Of a stretch of DNA of 64,000 nt, positions 25,025 to 33,905 are shown piece after piece (within the stretch, counting starts at the first letter, position 1; each line of letters opens with the position of its first letter). Where the stretch lies: assembly GCF_015773195.1 (NCBI RefSeq), contig NZ_JADWYK010000017.1, positions 62,001 through 126,000 of the forward strand, read 5' to 3'. The notes beneath the pieces are model-generated. The model made no database searches. It saw nothing but the letters and a program-made list of their open reading frames with translations, and was not told the DNA's origin. The position numbers were made by a program, and so were the translations under genes. Source of the stretch: Hymenobacter guriensis (GTDB lineage Bacteria > Bacteroidota > Bacteroidia > Cytophagales > Hymenobacteraceae).

Positions 25025-25161
25025 GGGAGTGTGCAGATGCATGGGAAGAAAATCGTAGTCGACAGGCGCCGATGGAATGTGCCGCCGCTGACGGCCGGCG
25101 TGGTAGAAGTCTTCGGGGTCCATCATATACCTGGGCGTAGCACGCCGGAAAATCCACCGGG

Positions 25162-26562
25162 CTAGTACCCTTCGTTTTGCTTGAGGGCCGCATCAACCTG
25201 CAGCTGGCTGATGGGAATGGGCAGCACCAGGCGGAAGTTGGGCAGCGGAGCGTTGGGGTCCAGCGGGTCTTTGAAGAGGGCCGTAGCCCGGCCGGTGCGC
25301 GCCAGGTCAAACCAGCGGTGGGGCTCCAGGGCAAACTCCAGCCGCCGCTCGTCTTCCACGGCCAGCAGTGCTTCCTCCAGCGTGGCAGCGGTACTGGCTT
25401 CCAGCCCGGCGCGGGCCCGCACAGCATTGAGGTCGGCCAGTGCTTCGGTTAGTTTACCTTGCTGGGCGCGCGCCTCGGCCCGAATCAGATACAGCTCGGC
25501 AATGCGGAAGATGTAGCTGGGGTCCGAGGCAGGGCTGCGGTAGTAGAGGTTGCCGTACCAGGTGGTGGGATTCAGCGCCGCAATCAGCGTGCTGCGGCCG
25601 TTGGGCGCGTTGTTCGGCGCGGCCGTAAGCAGGCCCACCAGCGCATCGTTCGGGGCCCACTGCCGGGTGCCGCCGTTAGCCGTCGGCTGCCACTGCCCGC
25701 GGTGGCCGTTTACCTCGGTGGTGCCGTTGTAGAACACCTCAAATACCGACTCACGGCTGCCACGCACGTTGCCCGCAAACCAGGCATTGAAGGGAGCTAC
25801 CAGCTGATAGTTTGCGTTGTCGCCGATAAGGCGGCTGGCGTAATCCTCAGCCTGGGCCCAGTTCTGCTGATACAGATACAGCCGCGCTTTCAGGGCCCAC
25901 ACCGTTTTTTGGGTAGCGCGGTACCGGTCGTTGGTGGTCACGGTGGCGGGGTTGGGCAGCAGGGGCTCGGCCGCCTCCAAGTCGCGCAAGGCCTGGGCGT
26001 AGGTTTCGGCCTGCGTGGCGCGCGCAATGCCCTGGTTGGAAGTAGCCGTAAGCGTAGGCGCAGTGATGATAGGCACCCCGCCGAAAGTGCGGGCCAGGTC
26101 GAAGTAAGCCAGAGCCCGCAGGAAGTAGGCCTCACCCACGTACTGGTTGCGCAGCGCCTCGGTCAGCAGCGGGTCCGTCACGCCGGGCACTTTGCTGATG
26201 ACGTGGTTGGCGCGGTTGATGGTCACGTAAATCGACGACCACACGGTGCTGATAGTGGAGTTGTCGGCCCGTACGTTGTGGTTGATGAACTCCTGCACCT
26301 GCGACTGGGTGCCGGTCCACTTGATGTTGTCGCCAGTCAGGTAGCCGATGCTCTGGAAGCTGGTGGCGTAATAGCCGCCGCTGGCCAGAGCACTATACAC
26401 CCCGTTCAGAGCTGTAGCGGCCGATTTCTGGTCGGTAATGGTCTGGTCGTCGGCTACCGATTCGCGGGGAGCTACGTCCAGGAAGTCCTCGCAGGCCGAT
26501 ACGCTAAAGGTCAGGGCAATGGAAGCGAAAAGAGCGACGATTTTTAGGTAGGCAGTAGACAT
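25162..26562 (-). CDS. SusD/RagB-family outer-membrane lipoprotein
   Basis: 466 residues. The lipoprotein signal ends LTFSVSAC with the lipidated cysteine at 24, followed by EDFLDVAPRES, typical of SusD. TPR-like helices follow (YFLRALAYFDLARTFGGVPI is the family hallmark), and the C terminus has FRIAELYLIRAEA. It caps the SusC channel on the cell surface and binds the substrate. It is cotranscribed after susC with an 81-base gap that holds an inverted heptamer repeat. Confidence 0.95.
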   Translation of the reverse strand: MSTAYLKIVALFASIALTFSVSACEDFLDVAPRESVADDQTITDQKSAATALNGVYSALASGGYYATSFQSIGYLTGDNIKWTGTQSQVQEFINHNVRADNSTISTVWSSIYVTINRANHVISKVPGVTDPLLTEALRNQYVGEAYFLRALAYFDLARTFGGVPIITAPTLTATSNQGIARATQAETYAQALRDLEAAEPLLPNPATVTTNDRYRATQKTVWALKARLYLYQQNWAQAEDYASRLIGDNANYQLVAPFNAWFAGNVRGSRESVFEVFYNGTTEVNGHRGQWQPTANGGTRQWAPNDALVGLLTAAPNNAPNGRSTLIAALNPTTWYGNLYYRSPASDPSYIFRIAELYLIRAEARAQQGKLTEALADLNAVRARAGLEASTAATLEEALLAVEDERRLEFALEPHRWFDLARTGRATALFKDPLDPNAPLPNFRLVLPIPISQLQVDAALKQNEGY

Positions 26563-26571
26563 GATGATTCG

Positions 26572-26638
26572 GGTTTCTGGTTCCTGATTTCTGGTTGCAG
26601 GTCGATACCTCAGCCCAGCTACCAGCTACTTTCAGAAG
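26572..26638. repeat. Inverted heptamer array between susC and susD (locus c)
   Basis: Left units GGTTTCT, GGTTCCT, GATTTCT, GGTTGCA (26572-26599). Right units CAGCCCA, GCTACCA, GCTACTT, TCAGAAG (26611-26638). The right arm is an imperfect reverse complement in the same 7-bp phase. It is inside the presumed operon, where an RNA hairpin could set the ratio of SusC to SusD. Confidence 0.6.
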
Positions 26639-26643
26639 GGGAA

Positions 26644-29600
26644 TTAAAAAGTGGCGTTGATGCCGACCTGCACGCTGCGCGGCTGGGGCGGGGTGCCTAG
26701 GTCAATGCCCTGCTGGTTGGCGTCGCTGCTGGCCGCCGACTCGGGGTCGAGGCCGCTGTACTTGGTGAGCAGCGCCAGGTTGGTGCCTTGTGCGTACAGC
26801 CGCACCGACCCATTGAACACGCCGTGGGTAAGCGAGGCGGGCAGCGTGTAGCCCAGGCTCAGGTTGCGCAGGCGCACAAAGGAGCCGTCTTCCAGCCAGC
26901 GGCTGCCGCCATCGAGGTAGTTGTTCACGTTGATGCCGTCGGGGCGGGGGATGTTGGTCTGGTCGCCGGGCTTCTGCCAGCGGTCCAGGTTGCTGGCGAA
27001 GATGACGCGGGCCTCGTCGCGGGCACCGCCGCCTTCCCCGAAGAAGCGGTTGTGGTTGTACACTTCGTTGCCGTACTGGAAGGCCACCAGCACGTTGGCA
27101 TCAAAGCCTTTGTAGCTGATGGAATTGCTCAGCCCGCCAAAGAACTTAGGCCAGATGCTGCCCACAATCTGCCGGTCGGCGGCCGTAATCTTGCCGTCCC
27201 CGTTCACGTCGTCGTACACGGCGTTACCGGTTTGCGCATCCACGTACAGCTGCTTGTACACCCAGAAGGAATACAGCGGGTGGCCTTCTTGCTGCAGAAT
27301 CAGGTCGCGGCTGCCGAACTTGGTGGGCGTGGCCAGCTTTTCGATGTTGTTGGCGTTGCTGGCCACGTTCAGGCTGGTGTTCCAGCTGAAGCCTTCAGTG
27401 CGCACGTTCACCGTGTTCAGCACAAATTCTAGCCCTTTGTTGCTTACTTCCACCGCATTGGCCCAGTACCCCCCGAAACCCGTGGTGGCCGGCTCGGCTA
27501 GCTGAATCAGGCCGTTTTTGGTGTATTTGTAGTAGGCATTCACTTCCAGGCCCACCCGGCCTTCGAAGAAGGCCACATCCAGTCCCACGTTGGCCTGGGA
27601 GGTTTGCTCCCACTTCAGGTCGGCATTGGCCAGCTGCTGGGGTGCAATACCAGCACTGCCCAGGTAGTTGGCCCCGCCTGCCCATAGCCCCCGAGCCGCG
27701 AAGTTGCCGATGCCGTTCTGGTTGCCGGTGATGCCGTAGGAGGCGCGCAGCTTCAGGTCGCTCAGAAAAGGCACGTCCTGCAGGAAGCTTTCCTGCTTGA
27801 TGCGCCAGGCCGCACCCACGCTCGGGAAGTAGCCCCACTGGTTGGCCTTGCCGAAGCGGGAGGAGCCATCGGCCCGGAAGCTCACGTTCAGCAGGTACCG
27901 GTCGTCGAAGTTGTAGTCGGCCCGCCCGAAAAACGACGCCAGCCGGTAGGCCGACCAGTTTTTGGTGCTGCTCGTGACCGAGGCGGCCGAAATTTCCCGG
28001 AAGGCATTGTTGGGAAAGCCCGTGCCCTGGGCAAACGTGCGGCCGTTGGTGTCGCTCTGCAGCCCCTGCCCCAGCAGCAGGCCCAGGCCGTGCTTGCCCA
28101 GCTGCTGGCGGTAGATCAGCGTGTTTTCGTTGAGTAAAGACGTGTACTGGGTGATGCTGGAGGTAGCCAGCCCGCCCACGCCGGCGCCGGCAATGAGCAG
28201 CGTGTTCCAGTATTCTTCCTCGTCGTAGTTGTTGTAGTCGACCCCGAAGCTGGTGCGGAACTTCAGGTTGGGCAGCAGCTGCACGTCGCCGTAGAGGTTG
28301 CCGATGTAGCGCAGGCTGGTGGAGTTGACGTCGTAGTTGTTGATGAGCAGCTCCACGTTGTCGAAGCTGGCGCGGCCCACCAGCCGGCCGCTGGCATCGT
28401 AGGGCGAAAGCAGCGTAGGCGTATGCAGAGCGGCCTGCAGCAGCCCACCGGCCGGGCCGTCGCCGGCGCGGCCCTCGTTGCGGAACGTGCGCGAAAACGA
28501 GTTGCTCACCCCAATCTGCACCTTGTCGGAAAGCTGCTGGTCGAGGTTCACCTTGAAGCTGGCCCGCTGAAACCCGATGGGCCGCAGAATGGACTCCTGC
28601 TTGGTGTAACCCCCACCTATGTAGTAGCGGGTGCTGGCGCTGCCCCCGGCCACCGATACATCGTAGTTCTGCAGGCGCGCCGTGCGAAACACCTGCCCCA
28701 GCCGGTCGAAGGTTGGCTGCTCTTCCGGCAGCCCGCGCCCACCCGCCGCTATGGGCCGGTAGGGCACGTTTTCGGTGGTATGCGGGGTGGGGCCGGTGGT
28801 GTTCAGCCAGTTTTCGTTTACCAACCGGGCATGCTCGGGGCCCGTAGTCAGGTCCCAGAGCTTGGCGGCTTTGGCCCAGCCCTGCGACACATTCAGGCTG
28901 ATACGGGGCTTCTGGTTGTAGCTGCCGCGCTTGGTCGTAATCAGGATAACGCCATTGGCGCCGCGGGCCCCGTACAGAGCCGTGGCGTCGGCGTCTTTTA
29001 GCACCTCCACATTTTCGATGTCGGCCGGGTTGAGGTCAGCAATGGGGGAGGAGGCCTTGCCGCCGGTGCTGATAGTTTGCAGGCTGTTGTTGTTCATAAA
29101 CACCCCGTCCACCACGTACAGCGGCGTGTTGGAGCCGTTGATGGTGGTGGCCCCCCGCACCCGCACGTTCACGGCCCCGCCCGGCACCCCGGAGTTCGAC
29201 GAAATCTGCACGCCCGACACCTTGCCCTGCAGCTGGGCATCGAAGCTCCCCACGGGCAGCTCCTTGGTGTCCGAGGGGTCTACCTTCACGATGGAGCCGG
29301 TCAGGTTTTTGCGCTGCTGGGTGCCGTAGCCCACTACCACCACTTCGTTTAGCTGGCCCTGGTCGGGCACCAGGCGCACCGTCAGGTTGGCCGCCCGCGA
29401 GGCTTTGATTTCCTGAGCTTTGTAGCCGATAAAAGATAAAATGAGGGTAGCATTTTCTTCCACGGCCGGCAGCGTGAAGGTGCCATCGGGGGCCGTGGTT
29501 GTGCCATCGGTCGTGCCTTTTACGCGCACCGTCACGCCCGGCAGGCCGGCCCCGCTTTCGTCCAGTACTTTACCGGTAACCGGCCCCGCCGCAGTTACGA

Positions 29601-29688
29601 GGCTGAGGCGGCCGGAAGTAGAAGGCGTCGCCGCTGTCGTCCCTGCAACGCCCAGCGCCAGTATAAGAAAGGGTAAATGATGTTTCAT
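26644..29688 (-). CDS. SusC/RagA-family TonB-linked outer-membrane transporter
   Basis: 1014 residues. Signal peptide (MKHHLPFLILALGVAGTTAA), then a carboxypeptidase-regulatory-like domain (VTGKVLDESGAGLPGVTVRVKG), a TonB-box/plug region (VVVVGYGTQQRKNLTGSI, then PLYVVDGVFM) and a long beta-barrel ending in a C-terminal phenylalanine (VGINATF). SusC/SusD pairs import oligosaccharides, peptides or other nutrients; no glycoside hydrolase is in this operon, and the downstream genes suggest a non-glycan substrate. ATG 29688 gives the signal peptide; the longer frame to 29751 is unlikely. Confidence 0.95.
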   Translation of the reverse strand: MKHHLPFLILALGVAGTTAATPSTSGRLSLVTAAGPVTGKVLDESGAGLPGVTVRVKGTTDGTTTAPDGTFTLPAVEENATLILSFIGYKAQEIKASRAANLTVRLVPDQGQLNEVVVVGYGTQQRKNLTGSIVKVDPSDTKELPVGSFDAQLQGKVSGVQISSNSGVPGGAVNVRVRGATTINGSNTPLYVVDGVFMNNNSLQTISTGGKASSPIADLNPADIENVEVLKDADATALYGARGANGVILITTKRGSYNQKPRISLNVSQGWAKAAKLWDLTTGPEHARLVNENWLNTTGPTPHTTENVPYRPIAAGGRGLPEEQPTFDRLGQVFRTARLQNYDVSVAGGSASTRYYIGGGYTKQESILRPIGFQRASFKVNLDQQLSDKVQIGVSNSFSRTFRNEGRAGDGPAGGLLQAALHTPTLLSPYDASGRLVGRASFDNVELLINNYDVNSTSLRYIGNLYGDVQLLPNLKFRTSFGVDYNNYDEEEYWNTLLIAGAGVGGLATSSITQYTSLLNENTLIYRQQLGKHGLGLLLGQGLQSDTNGRTFAQGTGFPNNAFREISAASVTSSTKNWSAYRLASFFGRADYNFDDRYLLNVSFRADGSSRFGKANQWGYFPSVGAAWRIKQESFLQDVPFLSDLKLRASYGITGNQNGIGNFAARGLWAGGANYLGSAGIAPQQLANADLKWEQTSQANVGLDVAFFEGRVGLEVNAYYKYTKNGLIQLAEPATTGFGGYWANAVEVSNKGLEFVLNTVNVRTEGFSWNTSLNVASNANNIEKLATPTKFGSRDLILQQEGHPLYSFWVYKQLYVDAQTGNAVYDDVNGDGKITAADRQIVGSIWPKFFGGLSNSISYKGFDANVLVAFQYGNEVYNHNRFFGEGGGARDEARVIFASNLDRWQKPGDQTNIPRPDGINVNNYLDGGSRWLEDGSFVRLRNLSLGYTLPASLTHGVFNGSVRLYAQGTNLALLTKYSGLDPESAASSDANQQGIDLGTPPQPRSVQVGINATF

Positions 29689-29751
29689 GGAAAGAAGAGG
29701 GTTTTTGACTTTTCGGGTAGCCTGCCGCCAGCGCGGATTGGCGCTGCGCAT

Positions 29752-30965
29752 CGGTTTGGCGCCGAGCCTGCGGTATGAAGAAATGGAGTTCGGCGCATCA
29801 GCCGCTACGCTATGGCGCTATTGCACTTTAACTGATGCCAGGAATGCACATCCGCTGAATGCAGCCAGCTTCGTTTGACCTAAACAGTTTTGAATTTCTG
29901 CTTTTGAGTAGCGAAAGGCCGTTTTTGCAGCTACTACCCAGCCTGTCTAAGACAACGGTATTCAAGGCGGGAATAAGAAAAAACCAGGATGCGCTACCAA
30001 CTCTGGTGCAGTTGGGCGAGGCATGGCCATACCACCGTGCAAAGCGGAGTAAGCCATACTGTGCCCGGCAGCCAGCTAGGCTGGTTGAGCAAAGGAGAGA
30101 AGCACTAGGATTCTGGTGCTGAACCTGAAAGCGCGTCACGTGCTTTTGCACTATGCGCTACCTGCTTTGGCATCAGCCCTTGCCGCCCTGCAGGCGCGAT
30201 AGTCAGGCTAGCCCAAGCTATTTGGTGCTCGTGTGTAGCACTCAGACTGAACAGCGGTAGACCTCGCTCAACAACCCCGGCTTACGACCATGCCCATCCA
30301 CTCCAGAGCAGCGCGGCAACAACAGCCAGACTGAGCAGCAAAGAAGGCAGATGGCAAAGCGTACGGCTGGATGTTAGCGTCCACAACAACTTGCTTTATG
30401 TGGTCAGGGCTTGGGGTAGCTTCGTTTCGGAAGGCTGTGGGTTGACGACGCGTTGTTAAGTTGATTGCTACGCGCCACTGTCTAAAAACAATCCTGCTTA
30501 GGCAAGGATTGGTACAGCAAATGTAGAAGACGTTTTTCTGAAAACGCAAATGCCTTTCTGTGTTTACTGCTGTATAACAGTGCTATAGGCGCTCGAAAAG
30601 GCTTCGGGTGGATTTTGGCATCATAACGAAAGCTTATGAATGCCCCGCTTGCTGGATAGAACAAGAACAGGCCGCCTGCTGGCAATTTCCCGGTAACAGA
30701 TGGTGGATTGAAAATGCCATTAGCCTCATTGTGCGTTCAGTATAGTGGGTTTCATCCAGCGCATACCAGATTCAGATAGCTCATATGGCAAGTACATGCG
30801 AAAAATCAGAAGCGGAGCAACTTTGAATTACCTGGAGTTATATGGTATAACTTAAAGTTATCATACAGGGTGAAAAATATTTTTTCTAAAATTTTATCGT
30901 CCAACCTATTCAACGTGTGCCTACTGTTCTGAAAGCGCTTTTTCACGAGCAAAATGTCCGCTGCA
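29752..30965. other. Gene-poor region of 1.2 kb upstream of susC
   Basis: No reading frame here resembles a known protein; the longest (30268-30549 and 29828-30151, minus strand) have odd composition. Base content is more AT-rich than in the flanking genes, most clearly at 30830-30905. It contains a palindrome at 30847-30861. It may be a long control region or decayed sequence. Confidence 0.5.
30847..30861. promoter_or_regulatory. Operator-like palindrome
   Basis: ATAACTT A AAGTTAT, perfect 7-bp arms around one base, in the AT-rich stretch between the GH2 terminator and susC. No regulator gene is adjacent. Confidence 0.4.
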
Positions 30966-31010
30966 TAGAAAAAGCCCCTACCAGATTATCCATCCTGATA
31001 GGGGCTTTCT
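30966..31010 (-). terminator. Terminator of the GH2 gene
   Basis: Stem 30971-30984 pairs with 30994-31007 (AAAGCCCCTA...) with one mismatch; on the minus strand it is followed by TTTTTCTATG. Confidence 0.8.
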
Positions 31011-31038
31011 TTGTCAGCCGGTAAGGCCACCGAGGAAC

Positions 31039-33621
31039 CTAGTCTACTGCCTTCTTCTGCGTTTGCAGCGTGATTGTAGCGCCTTTCAGGCCGGGGGCAG
31101 TGGCTTTCAGCTGCACTTCCCCGGCTTGCTCAGATGCTTGAACTATAGCTGCCAGCATCCCCTGGAAAGCCTTCATACGCGGCTGATGAAAGACTTCCAG
31201 GTTGGTGGCGTCGCCATTGGCTACGGCCCGGAAGCGGCCCGCTCCGCTCACCTTAAACTGCAGCTGGGAAGTGGCTTCGGGGCAGAGGTTGCCTTGAGCG
31301 TCTTCGATGCGGGCCGTCACGTAGGCTAGGTCCTGGCCGTCGGCGGCAAGGTTGGTGCGGTCGGCTACGAGACGGATATGGTGGGGCTTACCGGCGGTAC
31401 GCACTTCCTCTTCGGCCACAGCCTTGCCGGCGGCGTCATAGGCTACCACCTTGATGCTGCCGGGCTGGTACTTCACCTCATTCCACATCAGGCGGTAGCG
31501 CGTCTGGGGCTGGTCGGAAGAAGCTTTGGTCTGGCGGCCCTGGCTTACGCCGTTCACAAATAGCTCGGCCGAGGGGTAATTGGTGTAGGCGAAAACGGGC
31601 GTGGTTTGGCCTTCGCGGCCGGGCCAGGTCCAGTGCGGCAGCAGGTGCAGCGTGGGCTTGTTGGCATTCCAGCGCGCCCGGTATAGGTAGTAGCGGTCCT
31701 TTGGGATGCCGGCCAAATCAAAGATGCCGAAGTAGGAGCTGTGCGAAGGCCACTTTTCGTCGTAGGGCCACGGCTCCCCCAGGTAGTCGAACCCCGTCCA
31801 GACGAACTCGCCTAGGTTGTAAGGCAGATCATCCTGCATCACGAACTCCTCGTCGGGCGTCTGCGACCAGTTGCTGGCCTCCAGGTCGTACGACGACGAC
31901 TGGTTGTCGGGGTACTGCTTGTCCTTGGCCTTCACCACCGGGAACTTGTACACCCCACGCGAGCTGACGGTGGAAGCCGTTTCCGAGCCCATCAGCATGC
32001 CCTGCGGCAGCTTGCCGTAGGCCTCGGCGTAGCGGTGGGGCTTGTAGTTGAAGCCCGGCACGTCGAGCAGTGCAGCAAAGCCATTGCTCACGGCCGCATC
32101 AAACTGGTCCATGCCGGCCGTGACGGGGCGAGTGGGGTCTTCGCGGTGCACAATGTCCTGCAGGCGCCGGGCGAGCTTGGTGCCACCGGGGGCCCACTGG
32201 TCGGGCACTTCGTTGCCGATGCTCCACAGCACAACCGAGGGGTGGTTCCGGTCGCGGCGTACCATGTTCACCACATCTTTTTCCGACCACTCGTCGAAGT
32301 ACTGGCTGTAGCCATTTTTCACCTTGGGCGTTTTCCACTCATCAAAAGCCTCTACGATGAGCATAAAGCCCATTTCGTCGGCCAGGCTCACCAACTCCGG
32401 AGCCGGCATGTTGTGGGTGGTCCGAATGGCATCGGCTCCCAGTTCCTTGAGTAGCGTAAGCTGGCGGCGCAAAGCCGCGGTGTTGACGGCCGCGCCCAGC
32501 GGGCCCAGGTCGTGGTGGTTGCACACACCCTTGAACCTGCGTGGCTGCCCGTTCAGCGAAAAGCCTTTCTCCGGCTCAAACTTAAAAGAGCGAATCCCGA
32601 AGCGCGTCTGGTACTCGTCGGTTAGCCGGAAGGCGGTATCGGCCCGCGCATCTTTAACATAGAGCCGCGAAACCGCCGTGTAGAGCGTAGGGGTTTCCGG
32701 GCTCCACAGTTGCGGCTGAAGGATGGTGAAAGCCTGCTCACATACAGGCAGGCCGCTTTCCAGCGGCGTGCTGCTGGTGGCCACCACCTGGCCGTCGGCC
32801 GTCTGAATGTCCGTATCGAGGCGCAAAAACAGCACCTTCTTCATGGCGCCCCGGCCAATGTGCTCGTCGTGGCTGCCTTTCACGTCGATTTCGGCACCCT
32901 TGCGGCCGATCAGCCGGCCAGGCGGCACGGCCACTTCGGTAGCCAGCTTTACCCGGGCGTAGTCGGCCGTAACTTCCGGCGTGGTGAGATAAGTGCCCCA
33001 CACCGGAATATACACGTCGTCGGTGACGATGAGGTGGACGTTGCGGTAGAGGCCGGCCCCGGGGTACCAGCGCGACGACTCCGGCTGATTTTGCAGGCGC
33101 ACGGCCAGGGTGTTGCGGCCGTCAGGGCGGAGAAAGTCGGTGATGTCGAAGGAAAACGAGTTGTAGCCGTAAGGCCAGTAGCCTACCTCGCGGCCATTCA
33201 CGAACACGTGGGCGTTGCTCATGGCTCCATCAAACAGCAGCACGGCCCGCTTGCCCGGCCCGAACTGGGGCAACTCCAGCCGCCGCCGGTACCAGCCCGT
33301 GCCAATGAACGGCAGCCCGCCGGTGCGGCCGGCTTTGGTTTTGGCTTCCTTCTCGTTGTTCTGCTCAATACGAACTTTCTGTAGGTCGTTGCGGCTATCG
33401 AACGGCCCGTAGATGGCCCAGTCGTGGGGCACCTGCACGGTTTGCCACTTGGCGTCCGAAAATTCGGGCCGGGCAGCGTCGGGCAGGTCGCCCAGCGCGA
33501 ATTTCCAGTCGGAGGTCAGCAGGTATTCCCGGCGGGCCTGGGCCGTGGCCGCCAGGGAAGATGCCAGCAGGGCGCCTGCCAGCATACCGCGCCGGGCGTA
33601 CCGAGCAATAAAATCTTTCAT
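31039..33621 (-). CDS. Glycoside hydrolase family 2 (beta-galactosidase-like), secreted
   Basis: 860 residues from ATG 33621. A signal peptide covers about 1-28 (RRGMLAGALLASSLAATAQA). The jelly-roll N domain has the RYYPGAGLYRNV-like stretch SRWYPGAGLYRNVHL. The catalytic barrel shows NHHDLG, the acid/base LWSIGNEVPDQW and the nucleophile MGSETAST. C-terminal beta-sandwich domains follow (LVADRTNLAADGQDLAYVTA). It probably removes beta-galactosyl residues in the periplasm. It is divergent from a GH53 galactanase, with which it would degrade galactan side chains of pectin, sharing one regulatory palindrome. Confidence 0.93.
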   Translation of the reverse strand: MKDFIARYARRGMLAGALLASSLAATAQARREYLLTSDWKFALGDLPDAARPEFSDAKWQTVQVPHDWAIYGPFDSRNDLQKVRIEQNNEKEAKTKAGRTGGLPFIGTGWYRRRLELPQFGPGKRAVLLFDGAMSNAHVFVNGREVGYWPYGYNSFSFDITDFLRPDGRNTLAVRLQNQPESSRWYPGAGLYRNVHLIVTDDVYIPVWGTYLTTPEVTADYARVKLATEVAVPPGRLIGRKGAEIDVKGSHDEHIGRGAMKKVLFLRLDTDIQTADGQVVATSSTPLESGLPVCEQAFTILQPQLWSPETPTLYTAVSRLYVKDARADTAFRLTDEYQTRFGIRSFKFEPEKGFSLNGQPRRFKGVCNHHDLGPLGAAVNTAALRRQLTLLKELGADAIRTTHNMPAPELVSLADEMGFMLIVEAFDEWKTPKVKNGYSQYFDEWSEKDVVNMVRRDRNHPSVVLWSIGNEVPDQWAPGGTKLARRLQDIVHREDPTRPVTAGMDQFDAAVSNGFAALLDVPGFNYKPHRYAEAYGKLPQGMLMGSETASTVSSRGVYKFPVVKAKDKQYPDNQSSSYDLEASNWSQTPDEEFVMQDDLPYNLGEFVWTGFDYLGEPWPYDEKWPSHSSYFGIFDLAGIPKDRYYLYRARWNANKPTLHLLPHWTWPGREGQTTPVFAYTNYPSAELFVNGVSQGRQTKASSDQPQTRYRLMWNEVKYQPGSIKVVAYDAAGKAVAEEEVRTAGKPHHIRLVADRTNLAADGQDLAYVTARIEDAQGNLCPEATSQLQFKVSGAGRFRAVANGDATNLEVFHQPRMKAFQGMLAAIVQASEQAGEVQLKATAPGLKGATITLQTQKKAVD

Positions 33622-33727
33622 GATAGAGGCAAAAGAAAAGCGGGAATGAAAGATGGCGCACGTAAGCCAGCAGGTTTTGGCGGAAGAAACACTTTGTGAG
33701 TACCAATGGGTTTTGCGTACCACATTC

Positions 33728-33761
33728 CTTACCTTTGTGCAAACGTTTGCACAAAGGTAAG
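33728..33761. promoter_or_regulatory. 34-bp perfect palindrome: LacI-type operator flanked by two facing -7 boxes
   Basis: Each half reads CTTACCTTTGTGCAAAC outward to inward. The centre TGCAAACGTTTGCA matches the core of LacI/PurR-family operators. TACCTTTG occurs on the plus strand (33730-33737, toward the galactanase) and on the minus strand (33752-33759, toward the GH2 gene), so both promoters and the operator are fused in one symmetric element. -33 elements are not obvious on either side. Confidence 0.8.
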
Positions 33762-33905
33762 CGCTTCATCGATATTATGGCCACCGCGTCTGTTGCAGCG
33801 TTGCACAATCGGTTGTTCAACTTGGTTGCCTTTCTTTCCAGTTGGCTGGAAAACAGCCCACAAGCTACTTGTCTTTCCCGTAGAATTTACCCGTCGGGCT
33901 TTTCC

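Noticed and set aside
29828..30151. 107-codon minus-strand frame upstream of susC
   Set aside because: No recognisable domain, many Cys/Arg/Ser runs, overlaps an equally long plus-strand frame; treated as non-coding.
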